Shown here one piece after another: positions 54,353-62,445 of a stretch of DNA of 64,000 nucleotides (positions are counted from its first letter, which is position 1; each line of letters starts with the position of its first letter). Below the pieces are notes generated by a model. The model was not told where the DNA came from, did not search any database, and worked only from the letters and a program-made list of their open reading frames with translations. The stretch comes from Streptomyces xanthii (GTDB lineage Bacteria; Actinomycetota; Actinomycetes; Streptomycetales; Streptomycetaceae). Where the stretch lies: NCBI RefSeq assembly GCF_014621695.1, contig NZ_CP061281.1:5332001-5396000 (forward strand), read 5' to 3'. The position numbers were made by a program, and so were the translations under genes.

Positions 54353-55660
54353 ATGGAACGCAGCGACAAGAACGGCCTGGACGACACCGGTTACGACCCC
54401 GCCGCGGCCGAGCGCTGGGCCCCCGAGCCCGACAAGCGCCCCGGCCGCACCGCGTTCCAGCGGGACCGCGCCCGCGTCCTGCACTCCGCCGCGCTGCGCC
54501 GTCTCGCCGGCAAGACCCAGGTCGTCACCCCCGGCACCAGGAGCCGGCACTGGGACGCCAGCCCCCGCACCCGCCTCACCCACTCCCTGGAGTGCGCCCA
54601 GGTCGGCCGGGAGCTCGGCGCGGCGCTCGGCTGCGACCCCGACCTCGTCGAGACGGCCTGCCTCTCGCACGACCTCGGCCACCCGCCCTTCGGGCACAAC
54701 GGGGAACAGGCGCTCAACGAGATCGCCGAGGACTGCGGCGGCTTCGAGGGCAACGCCCAGTCGTTGCGCCTGCTCACCCGCATCGAACCCAAGCGCTTCG
54801 TGCACGCCCCCGGCACCGGCGAACTCGTCAGCGTGGGACTCAACCTGACCCGCGCCGCCCTCGACGCCGCCACCAAGTACCCGTGGCCGCGCGGCGCCCA
54901 CCCCAGCGACCCCGGCTCGCCCAAGTTCGGGGTGTACGAGGACGACCGGCCGGTCTTCGACTGGGTGCGCCAGGCCGCGCCCGGCCGGCGCACCTGTTTC
55001 GAGGCCCAGGTCATGGACTGGTCCGACGACGTCGCGTACTCGGTGCACGACCTGGAGGACGGCCTGCACGCGGGCCACCTCGACCCGAACGTGCTGCACG
55101 CCGAGCCCGAGCGCGCCGACGTCTTCGCGGTCGCCGTCGGGCGCTACGTGCCGGCGGACACCGACCCGGCCGAGCTGGCCGCCGCCCTCGACCGGCTCCT
55201 CGACCAGGAGTGGTGGCCGCACGGCTACGACGGCACCGCCATCGCGCAGGCCCGCCTCAAGGACGCCACCAGCCAGCTCATCGGCCGCTTCTGCCTCGCC
55301 GCCGAGGGCGCCACCCGGGCCCGGTACGGCTCGGGCCGCCTCACCCGCTACGGCGCCGAACTGGTCGTCCCGCGCGAGGCCCGCATGGAGTGCGCCGTCC
55401 TCAAGGCCGTCGCCGACCGCTATGTGATGCAGCGCCCCCAGCAGGAGGCGCTCCGCGCCGACCAGCGCGTCGTCGTCGCCGAACTGGCCGAGGCCCTCAC
55501 CGCCCGCGCCCCCGACGGCCTGGACCCCCAGTTCCGCGCCCTGTTCGACGAGGCCCCCGACGACCGGGCCCGCAAGCGCGTCGTGGTCGACCAGATCGCC
55601 TCCCTCACGGACGCCACGGCCCGCTCCCTCCACGCCTCCCTCACGGCGCCCCGCTCCTGA
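54353..55660 (+). CDS. dgt: Deoxyguanosinetriphosphate triphosphohydrolase-like protein
   Basis: A 435-residue HD-domain dNTPase: [20 protein letters not shown] at the start, [18 protein letters not shown] (first His), [16 protein letters not shown] (His-Asp and following His), and [18 protein letters not shown] (last Asp). It splits dNTPs into nucleoside and triphosphate. Starts ATG 54353, 25 bp after the chelatase stop, so possibly co-transcribed. A conserved neighbour of dnaG in actinomycetes. Confidence 0.93.
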   Translation: MERSDKNGLDDTGYDPAAAERWAPEPDKRPGRTAFQRDRARVLHSAALRRLAGKTQVVTPGTRSRHWDASPRTRLTHSLECAQVGRELGAALGCDPDLVETACLSHDLGHPPFGHNGEQALNEIAEDCGGFEGNAQSLRLLTRIEPKRFVHAPGTGELVSVGLNLTRAALDAATKYPWPRGAHPSDPGSPKFGVYEDDRPVFDWVRQAAPGRRTCFEAQVMDWSDDVAYSVHDLEDGLHAGHLDPNVLHAEPERADVFAVAVGRYVPADTDPAELAAALDRLLDQEWWPHGYDGTAIAQARLKDATSQLIGRFCLAAEGATRARYGSGRLTRYGAELVVPREARMECAVLKAVADRYVMQRPQQEALRADQRVVVAELAEALTARAPDGLDPQFRALFDEAPDDRARKRVVVDQIASLTDATARSLHASLTAPRS

Positions 55661-55670
55661 ACCCTCCCGC

Positions 55671-56690
55671 TCACCGGCCCCCGCCGGCCACGTCCTCGCC
55701 GACCCGTCCCCCGTTCATGACCGCGTCCCCGAGGGGCGTCCGCCGGTGCAGCACCGTGTTGCCGCGCCGCTCCGACGTGACCAGACCCGCCTCGCGCAGC
55801 ACCGTCGCGTGGCGGCTCGCCGTCGAGGCCGTCAGCCGGAGCAGCTCCGCCAACTGGCCCGTCGTCCGCGGATGTTCCAGCGCGTCCAGGACCAGGGCCC
55901 GTGTCGGGCCGATCAGTTGGGAGACCGGTGGCGGCGCCGAGCCGTGGGCGCGGGTGCGGGCGAGCCAGCCGGGGGCCGGACCCAGCGGATGGACCAGCAC
56001 CGGGTCGAGCGCGTCGTCGGCCAGCACGACCGGCGCCACCACACAGAAGAACCCCGGCACGATCGTCAGCGGCCGCCCGCCCAGCGGCAGCCGCCGCGCC
56101 ACCGGGTACGCGGCGACCAGCGCCCCCGCGTCCAACGCCACCGACGGCCCGTAACTCTCCAGGAGCCCGGCCGCGCCCCCGCGCAGCGCCGCGTCCGCCC
56201 GCACGGCGCGGTCGTCGGCGACCGCGCCCCGCATCGCCGGGAGATACGGCTCGACCGCGACCGCGTGGTACGCCCGCAGCGCCCGCCCGAGCCGCTCCAG
56301 CGCCGCCACGTCCCCCTCGGCGAGCCGCCGCACCCCCGGCGGCACCGGCCCGTGCGCGTACACCTCGGACAGTTCCGCCGACAGCCGGCGCCGCGGCGTG
56401 CTCAGCACCGCCTCGATCCCCTCCGCCAGACCGCCGCCGCCCTGGCCGGGCGTGAGGAAGTCCGGGAAGTACGCGGCCCACGGCGACAGCCGGGTCAGCG
56501 CCGCCGTCACCTCCGTGAGCCCGCTCCGCGCCAGCGCCGCCCGCACCTCGCGCCGCCACGGGTCGAACACCACGGCCGCCTGACGGTTCTGCAGCAGATG
56601 CAGACTCAGCACGATCTCCCACAGCGGATCGGTGTCCGGCGCGACCCGCAGCCGCGCCAGATCCTCCCCCGTGACCTCGATGCGCAGCAT
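55671..56690 (-). CDS. ArsR-type regulator with large N-terminal domain (DUF5937-like)
   Basis: A 339-residue protein. The N-terminal 240 residues are a conserved actinomycete domain of unknown function (LRIEVTGEDLARLRVAPDTD, LWEIVLSLHLLQNR, GFFCVVAPVVLADDALDPVL). The C-terminus is a winged helix (ALVLDALEHPRTTGQLAELL, TASTASRHATVLREAGLV), as in ArsR proteins. Divergent from a TauE/SafE permease with a 7-bp dyad between, suggesting control of that gene. Signal unknown. Confidence 0.87.
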   Translation of the reverse strand: MLRIEVTGEDLARLRVAPDTDPLWEIVLSLHLLQNRQAAVVFDPWRREVRAALARSGLTEVTAALTRLSPWAAYFPDFLTPGQGGGGLAEGIEAVLSTPRRRLSAELSEVYAHGPVPPGVRRLAEGDVAALERLGRALRAYHAVAVEPYLPAMRGAVADDRAVRADAALRGGAAGLLESYGPSVALDAGALVAAYPVARRLPLGGRPLTIVPGFFCVVAPVVLADDALDPVLVHPLGPAPGWLARTRAHGSAPPPVSQLIGPTRALVLDALEHPRTTGQLAELLRLTASTASRHATVLREAGLVTSERRGNTVLHRRTPLGDAVMNGGRVGEDVAGGGR

Positions 56691-56717
56691 CGCCCAGGAT
56701 CCCCCCGCTCCCTTTGC

Positions 56718-56741
56718 GTTGTGGACGAATTACCCCACAAC
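56718..56741. promoter_or_regulatory. Dyad between ArsR-type gene and TauE/SafE gene
   Basis: GTTGTGG at 56718-56724 and CCACAAC at 56735-56741 form a perfect 7-bp inverted repeat with a 10-base, AT-rich spacer, 28 bp upstream of the regulator start. Probable operator. Confidence 0.6.
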
Positions 56742-56802
56742 TCCCCGCCATTACCGCACGGTTGGGCCCGGGGAAGCACGGGGGACACGGGGATATCGGG
56801 GG

Positions 56803-57582
56803 ATGGCCGTGGACGCGGTGGACTGGTGCGCGCTGCTCGCGGTGGCGCTCGCGGCGGGATGGCTGGACGCGGTGGTCGGCGGCGGGGGCCTGGTGCAGGT
56901 GCCGGCCCTGATGGTGCTGCTGCCCACCGCCCCGATGGCGACGCTGCTCGGCACGAACAAGCTGGTGGCGATCACCGGCACCTCGTCCGCGGCCCTGACG
57001 TACGCGAGACGCGTGGGCCTGGGCGGCACGGGCACCGTCCGCGCGGCCCTGATCGGCGTCCCGACCTCCTTGCTGGGCGCGATGACGGCCGCGTACCTGC
57101 CCGAGGGCGTGTTCCTGCCCGCCGTCCTGGTGACGCTGCTCGCCGTCGGCGTCTGGGGCCTGTTCGGCGCGGGCGCCGCGCAGGGCCGCGCCCCGGACGG
57201 GCCGGGGGAGCGGCCCCGCAGGCCGGGGCGCCGCGCCCTGACCGCCGTCGCCGTCATCGGCTACTACAGCGGGGCCATCGGCTCCGGCACCGGCGTCCTC
57301 CTCGTCGCCCTGTTCACCGCCACCCTCGGCACCGGCTTCCTCAAGGGCTCGGCCACCGCCAAGGCGGTCTCCGTCGGCACCGACCTCGGCGCCCTCGTCC
57401 TGTTCGCCTCCCTCGGCCACGTGCTGTGGGCGACCGGCGCCGCGATGGCCCTCGCCAACATCACCGGCGGCGCCATCGGAGCCCGTACGGCCATCCGCGG
57501 GGGCGCCGGATTCGTGCGCGCCGCGCTGCTCTGCACGGTGGTCGCCCTCGTCACGAAGCTCGCACTCGACCACTGGGCGTGA
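56803..57582 (+). CDS. TauE/SafE-family membrane permease
   Basis: A 259-residue protein with about seven to eight hydrophobic segments: LAAGWLDAVVGGGGLVQVPA (family N-terminal repeat motif), LLGTNKLVAITGTSSAAL, AVIGYYSGAIGSGTGVLLVA (second repeat) and KAVSVGTDLGALVLFASLG. Members export sulfite or other organic/inorganic sulfur anions; substrate not certain. ATG at 56803 follows GGGGG. Divergent from the ArsR-type regulator. Confidence 0.88.
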   Translation: MAVDAVDWCALLAVALAAGWLDAVVGGGGLVQVPALMVLLPTAPMATLLGTNKLVAITGTSSAALTYARRVGLGGTGTVRAALIGVPTSLLGAMTAAYLPEGVFLPAVLVTLLAVGVWGLFGAGAAQGRAPDGPGERPRRPGRRALTAVAVIGYYSGAIGSGTGVLLVALFTATLGTGFLKGSATAKAVSVGTDLGALVLFASLGHVLWATGAAMALANITGGAIGARTAIRGGAGFVRAALLCTVVALVTKLALDHWA

Positions 57583-57763
57583 CGGTCCGGCGGACCACGC
57601 CGAAACCGCTCCAAAGGAAAAATCGGAGAAAACCGCTGAAAAACGGAGAGAAAGGTGCTGTGATCGGGCCGCGCCCCCTTCCCGCATCACGCTCCGTGCG
57701 GGACGCTCGCATATGACGGCACGGCTTGACGGGCTTGACGGCTTGGCAACGAGGAGGAATCAC

Positions 57764-59029
57764 GTGGTCGACGCGGACCAGACGTTCGTCATCGTCGGAG
57801 GAGGACTCGCCGGCGCGAAGGCCGCCGAGACGCTCCGCTCGGAGGGCTTCACCGGCCGGGTCATCCTGATCGGTGACGAACGGGACCACCCGTACGAACG
57901 CCCACCCCTGTCCAAGGGCTACCTCCAGGGCAAGGAGGAGCGCGACAGCGTCTTCGTCCACGAACCGGCCTGGTACGCGAGCAACGACATCGAGCTCCAC
58001 CTCGGCCAGACGGTCACCGCCATCGACCGCACCGCCAAGACCGTGCAGCTCGGCGAGGGCACCGCCGTGCGCTACGACAAGCTGCTGCTCGCCACCGGCG
58101 CAGAGCCCCGCCGCCTCGACATCCCCGGCACCCACCTCGCCGGCGTCCACCATCTGCGCCGGCTCTCCCACGCCGAGCGCCTCAAGCACGTCCTCGCCTC
58201 CCTCGGCCGGGACAACGGGCACCTGGTGATCGCCGGCGCCGGCTGGATCGGCCTGGAGGTCGCCGCCGCCGCCCGCCAGTACGGCGCCGAGGTCACGATC
58301 GTCGAGCCGGAGGCCACCCCGCTGCACGCGGTCCTCGGCCCCGAGCTCGGCCAGATCTTCACCGAACTGCACAGCGACCACGGCGTCCGCTTCCACTTCG
58401 GCGCCCGGCTCACCGAGATCAGCGGCCAGGACGGCATGGTCCTCGCCGCCCTCACCGACGACGGCGAGGAGCACCCCGCGCACGACGTGCTCGCCGCCAT
58501 CGGTGCCGCCCCGCGCACCGCCCTCGCCGAGGCCGCGGGACTGGAGATGGCGCCGCGCGAGCACGGCGGCGGCATCGCCGTCGACATCGCCCTGCGCACC
58601 TCCGACCCCGACATCCACGCCGCGGGCGACGTCGCCGCCGTCCAGCACCCCCTGTTCGACACCCGGCTCCGCGTCGAGCACTGGGCCAACGCGCTCAACG
58701 GCGGGCCCGCCGCCGCCCGCGCCATGATGGGCAAGGACGTCGTCTACGACCGGGTGCCGTACTTCTTCTCCGACCAGTACGACCTCGGCCTGGAGTACTC
58801 GGGCTGGGCGCCCCCGGGCTCGTACGACCAGGTCGTGCTGCGCGGCGACGCGGGCAAGCGCGAGTTCATCGCCTTCTGGCTCAAGGACGGCCGCGTCCTC
58901 GCGGGGATGAACGTGAATGTGTGGGACGTCACGGAGCAGATCCAGAAACTGATCCGCACCGGCGTCCGGCCCGGCGCCGAGCGCCTCGGCGACCCGTCCG
59001 TGCCGCTGGCCACCCTGCTGGAGGAGTGA
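57764..59029 (+). CDS. Ferredoxin-reductase-like FAD oxidoreductase
   Basis: A 421-residue flavoprotein. FVIVGGGLAGAKAAETLRSE binds FAD, HPYERPPLSKGYL follows, LVIAGAGWIGLEVAAAARQ binds NAD(P)H, and DIHAAGDVAAVQHP is the second FAD motif. The C-terminal reductase domain has YFFSDQYDLGLEYSGW. Such enzymes pass electrons from NAD(P)H to a ferredoxin or rubredoxin for cytochromes P450 or other oxygenases. GTG at 57764 follows GAGGAGG. No ferredoxin gene is adjacent. Confidence 0.92.
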   Translation: MVDADQTFVIVGGGLAGAKAAETLRSEGFTGRVILIGDERDHPYERPPLSKGYLQGKEERDSVFVHEPAWYASNDIELHLGQTVTAIDRTAKTVQLGEGTAVRYDKLLLATGAEPRRLDIPGTHLAGVHHLRRLSHAERLKHVLASLGRDNGHLVIAGAGWIGLEVAAAARQYGAEVTIVEPEATPLHAVLGPELGQIFTELHSDHGVRFHFGARLTEISGQDGMVLAALTDDGEEHPAHDVLAAIGAAPRTALAEAAGLEMAPREHGGGIAVDIALRTSDPDIHAAGDVAAVQHPLFDTRLRVEHWANALNGGPAAARAMMGKDVVYDRVPYFFSDQYDLGLEYSGWAPPGSYDQVVLRGDAGKREFIAFWLKDGRVLAGMNVNVWDVTEQIQKLIRTGVRPGAERLGDPSVPLATLLEE

Positions 59030-59062
59030 GACCGGCGTCCCTGAGTCACCCTCCCGTGCCCG

Positions 59063-59075
59063 TAGAATTCACGCG
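59063..59075 (+). promoter_or_regulatory. -10 element of leaderless dnaG promoter
   Basis: TAGAAT at 59063-59068 ends six bases before the GTG start at 59075, so transcription should begin on or next to the start codon. No ribosome-binding site precedes the GTG, consistent with a leaderless mRNA, which is common in streptomycetes. Confidence 0.6.
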
Positions 59076-60979
59076 TGGCAGGCAGGATCAATGACGAGGA
59101 CGTGAAAGCGGTTCGGGACGCGGTCCCGATCGACGCCGTCGTGTCCGAGTACCTGCAACTGCGCAACGCGGGCGGCGGCAACCTGAAGGGCCTGTGCCCC
59201 TTCCACGACGAGAAGTCACCGTCCTTCCAGGTCAGTCCGAGCAAGGGGTTCTTCCACTGCTTCGGCTGCCAGGAAGGCGGCGACACCATCACGTTCGTGA
59301 TGAAGATCGACCACCTCACCTTCTCCGAGGCGGTCGAGCGCCTGGCCGGCCAGGCCGGCATCACGCTGCGCTACGAAGAAGGCGGCTACAACCCCTCCCA
59401 CCAGCGCGGCGAGCGGATCCGCCTGGTCGAGGCGCACAAGATCGCCGCACAGTTCTACGTGGACCAGCTGGAGTCCCCGGAAGCCGAGATCGGGCGGAAG
59501 TTCCTCGCCGAGCGCGGCTTCGACCAGGCCGCGGCCGCCCACTTCGGCGTCGGCTACAGCCCGGCCGGCTGGGACCACCTCACCCGCTTCCTGCGCGGCA
59601 AGGGCTTCACCGACAAGGAGCTCACCCTCTCCGGCCTCTCCCAGGAGGGCCGCCGCGGCCCCATCGACCGATTCCGCGGCCGCCTCATGTGGCCCATCCG
59701 CGACATCGGCGGCGAGGTCGTCGGCTTCGGCGCCCGCCGCCTGCGCGAGGACGACAACGGGCCGAAGTACCTGAACACGCCCGAGACCCCCATCTACAAG
59801 AAGTCCCAGGTCCTCTACGGCATCGACCTCGCCAAGAAGGAGATCGCCAAGTCCTCCCGCGCGGTCGTCGTCGAGGGCTACACGGACGTCATGGCCTGCC
59901 ACCTCGCCGGGGTGACCACCGCCATCGCCACCTGCGGCACCGCCTTCGGCGGCGACCACATCAAGATCCTCCGACGGCTCCTCATGGACAACGGGTCGGC
60001 GCGCGTCATCTTCACCTTCGACGGCGACGCCGCGGGCCAGAAGGCCGCCCTGCGCGCCTTCGAGGACGACCAGAAGTTCGCCGCCGAGACCTACATCGCC
60101 ATCGCGCCGGACAACATGGACCCGTGCGACCTGCGCCTCGTCAAGGGCGACGAAGCGGTCGCCGACCTGGTCGAACCCCGCACCCCCCTCTTCGAGTTCG
60201 CGCTGCGCCAGATCGTGAGCCGCTACGACCTGGAGACCCCCGCCGGGCGCGCCGCCGCGCTCGACGAGGCCGCGCCCGTCGTCGCCCGGATCAAGAACAG
60301 CGCCTCCCAGCACGAGGTCGCCGTCCAGCTCGCCGGGATGCTCGGCATCCTCGACACCCAGTTCGTCGTCAAGCGCGTCGCCCAGCTCGCCCGCTGGGCC
60401 CGCGACCGCGGCGGCAAGGGCCCCGCCCCGGCCCGCGGCGGCGCCCCGTCCATGGCCGCGGCCGCGCCCGCCACCCCCGGCTTCGGCGGCCCCGCCCTCA
60501 CTCTGCGCAACCCCGTCTACGCCACCGAGCGCGAACTCCTCAAGCTCGCCCTCCAGCACCCGCACCTCGTCTCCCCGGCCTTCGACGCGTACGGCATCGA
60601 CGAGTTCACCGCCGCGCCCTACGCGGCCGTGCGCCAGGCCGTCCTGGAGGCGGGCGGCGCCGAGCAGGGCGTCCAGGACCCGCAGGCCTATCTCGTCGCC
60701 GTCCGTGAGGCCGCGCCCGACGACGCCGTGCGCGCCATGGTCACCGAGCTCGCCGTCGAGGCCATCCACCGCAAGACCGTCGACGAGGCCTACGCGGGCG
60801 AGCAGCTCGTGTGGGTCCGCCGCCGCGCCGTCGACCGCCGCATCCGCGACGTCCAGGGCACCCTCACCCGCCTCGGCAACGGCGGCGACCCGGCGCAACT
60901 GGCCGCGGTGCAGAACGAGTTGTGGGTGCTCCAGCAGTACGGCCAGGCCCTGCGGGAGCGCGGCGCCGAAGCGCTGTAG
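59075..60979 (+). CDS. dnaG: DNA primase
   Basis: A 634-residue primase. The CHC2 zinc finger is Cys41, His44, Cys62, Cys65 (LCPFHDEKSPSFQ, HCFGCQEGGD). The catalytic core has VVGFGARRL, the TOPRIM motif VVVEGYTDVMA (about residue 265) and FTFDGDAAGQKAA (about 313). A C-terminal helicase-interaction domain follows an Ala/Pro linker. It makes RNA primers at the replication fork. Start GTG 59075 gives the conserved MAGRINDEDV and no Shine-Dalgarno is present. Confidence 0.96.
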   Translation: MAGRINDEDVKAVRDAVPIDAVVSEYLQLRNAGGGNLKGLCPFHDEKSPSFQVSPSKGFFHCFGCQEGGDTITFVMKIDHLTFSEAVERLAGQAGITLRYEEGGYNPSHQRGERIRLVEAHKIAAQFYVDQLESPEAEIGRKFLAERGFDQAAAAHFGVGYSPAGWDHLTRFLRGKGFTDKELTLSGLSQEGRRGPIDRFRGRLMWPIRDIGGEVVGFGARRLREDDNGPKYLNTPETPIYKKSQVLYGIDLAKKEIAKSSRAVVVEGYTDVMACHLAGVTTAIATCGTAFGGDHIKILRRLLMDNGSARVIFTFDGDAAGQKAALRAFEDDQKFAAETYIAIAPDNMDPCDLRLVKGDEAVADLVEPRTPLFEFALRQIVSRYDLETPAGRAAALDEAAPVVARIKNSASQHEVAVQLAGMLGILDTQFVVKRVAQLARWARDRGGKGPAPARGGAPSMAAAAPATPGFGGPALTLRNPVYATERELLKLALQHPHLVSPAFDAYGIDEFTAAPYAAVRQAVLEAGGAEQGVQDPQAYLVAVREAAPDDAVRAMVTELAVEAIHRKTVDEAYAGEQLVWVRRRAVDRRIRDVQGTLTRLGNGGDPAQLAAVQNELWVLQQYGQALRERGAEAL

Positions 60980-61054
60980 CCGGGCCGCGCACCGACGCGC
61001 CGTTTGGCGGCGGGCCCCGCGGGGAAGACCGGCCGAACCTACAGCTCGGTAACC

Positions 61055-61073
61055 GTCCGGTCACGCACCGGAC
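61055..61073. other. Hairpin upstream of sigma-factor gene
   Basis: GTCCGGT-CACGC-ACCGGAC is a perfect 7-bp dyad with a 5-base loop, 76 bp past the dnaG stop and followed by TCAAAAAG. It could terminate dnaG or bind a regulator of the sigma gene. Confidence 0.5.
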
Positions 61074-61219
61074 TCAAAAAGTCATCGCACACCCCTCGTG
61101 GCGGGACTGTGTCGTACCCCACACTGAGTCCGGTGCCTGAGTCCCCGGAGCGCGGCCGGAGCACGGACGACGCTCCCTCCGCCGCACGCCTCAGCAGCGA
61201 TCACCTGGAGGTCGCCCCC

Positions 61220-62344
61220 GTGCAGACCCAGACCCTCACCCCGAGCGAGAGCACAGCGCAGGCCGAACCACCCGCCGCCCCGGCGGACGACGTGCTCCCC
61301 GCGGTGCCCGCGCAGAGCCGCTCCGCGCACCACCCCGAGGCGGCCGGCGCCGGGGCCCCGCAGGACGAGCCAGGCGAGACCGTGCCGTCCGATGCGCCCG
61401 AGCCGCTGCGCGCCGCCCGCGCCGAAACCGGCGGACCCTCGTCCGACCTGTTCCGCCAGTACCTGCGCGAGATCGGCCGCATCCCGCTGCTGAGCGCCGC
61501 CGAGGAGGTCGAGCTCGCCCGCCGCGTCGAAGCCGGACTGTTCGCCGAGGAACGCCTCACCTCGGGCGCCGACCTCGACTCCGGGCTCGCCCTGGACCTC
61601 GACCGGCTGGTCGTCATGGGCCGCATGGCCAAGCGCCGCCTCATCGAGTCCAACCTGCGCCTGGTCGTCTCCGTCGCCAAGCGCTACGTCGGCCGCGGCC
61701 TGACCATGCTCGACCTCGTCCAGGAGGGGAACCTGGGCCTCATCCGCGCCGTCGAGAAGTTCGACTACGCCCGGGGCTACAAGTTCTCGACGTACGCCAC
61801 CTGGTGGATCCGCCAGGCCATGAGCCGTGCCCTCGCCGACCAGGCCCGCACCATCCGTGTCCCCGTCCACGTCGTCGAGCTCATCAACCGCGTGGTCCGC
61901 GTCCAGCGCCGGATGCTCCAGGAGCGCGGCTACGAGCCCACGCCCGAAGAGGTCGCCGCCCACCTCGACCTGCCGCACGAACGCGTCAGCGAGGTGCTCC
62001 GGCTCGCCCAGGAACCGGTCTCGCTGCACGCCCCGGTCGGCGAGGAGGACGACGTCGCGCTCGGCGACCTCATCGAGGACGGCGACGCGGCGAGCCCCGT
62101 CGAGTCCGCCGCGTTCCTCCTGCTCCGCGAACACCTCGAAGCGGTCCTCTCCACCCTCGGCGAACGCGAACGCAAGGTGGTCCAGCTCCGCTACGGCCTG
62201 GCCGACGGCCGCCCCCGCACCCTGGAGGAGATAGGCCGCATCTTCGGCGTCACCCGCGAACGCATCCGCCAGATCGAGTCCAAGACCCTCAACAAGCTGA
62301 GGGACCACGCCTTCGCGGACCAGCTGCGGGGCTACCTGGATTGA
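61220..62344 (+). CDS. hrdA: Sigma-70 family principal-like sigma factor (HrdA type)
   Basis: About 374 residues. Region 1.2 ([20 protein letters not shown]), region 2 ([60 protein letters not shown]), region 3, and region 4.2 ([20 protein letters not shown]) are complete, as in group 1/2 sigma factors. The N-terminal 75 residues are acidic and non-conserved. GTG at 61220, 8 bases after GGAGG, is preferred; GTG at 61133 would add 29 residues. The name hrdA rests on its place next to dnaG, as in S. coelicolor. It directs RNA polymerase to subsets of housekeeping-type promoters. Confidence 0.88.
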   Translation: MQTQTLTPSESTAQAEPPAAPADDVLPAVPAQSRSAHHPEAAGAGAPQDEPGETVPSDAPEPLRAARAETGGPSSDLFRQYLREIGRIPLLSAAEEVELARRVEAGLFAEERLTSGADLDSGLALDLDRLVVMGRMAKRRLIESNLRLVVSVAKRYVGRGLTMLDLVQEGNLGLIRAVEKFDYARGYKFSTYATWWIRQAMSRALADQARTIRVPVHVVELINRVVRVQRRMLQERGYEPTPEEVAAHLDLPHERVSEVLRLAQEPVSLHAPVGEEDDVALGDLIEDGDAASPVESAAFLLLREHLEAVLSTLGERERKVVQLRYGLADGRPRTLEEIGRIFGVTRERIRQIESKTLNKLRDHAFADQLRGYLD

Positions 62345-62373
62345 TGGAGGCGCCCCGAAGGGGCATGCCTCCA
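62345..62373 (+). terminator. Hairpin after hrdA, joined to repeat core
   Basis: TGGAGGC-G-CCCC, loop GAA, GGGG-CAT-GCCTCCA starts directly after the hrdA stop (TGA 62342-62344). It leads straight into a copy of the 23-bp core (62372-62394), the same hairpin-then-core order as after uppS. Confidence 0.75.
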
Positions 62374-62394
62374 GGGGCGCGGGGAACTGCGCGA
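62372..62394 (+). repeat. Intergenic 23-bp repeat core, copy 9
   Basis: Identical core, followed by CCAGCC as in the 47.9-kb copies. Lies between convergent hrdA and the ABC exporter. Confidence 0.85.
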
Positions 62395-62445
62395 CCAGCC
62401 ACGACGGACCGGTGGCCGACAGTTCCCCGCAACCCGCGACGGCGC

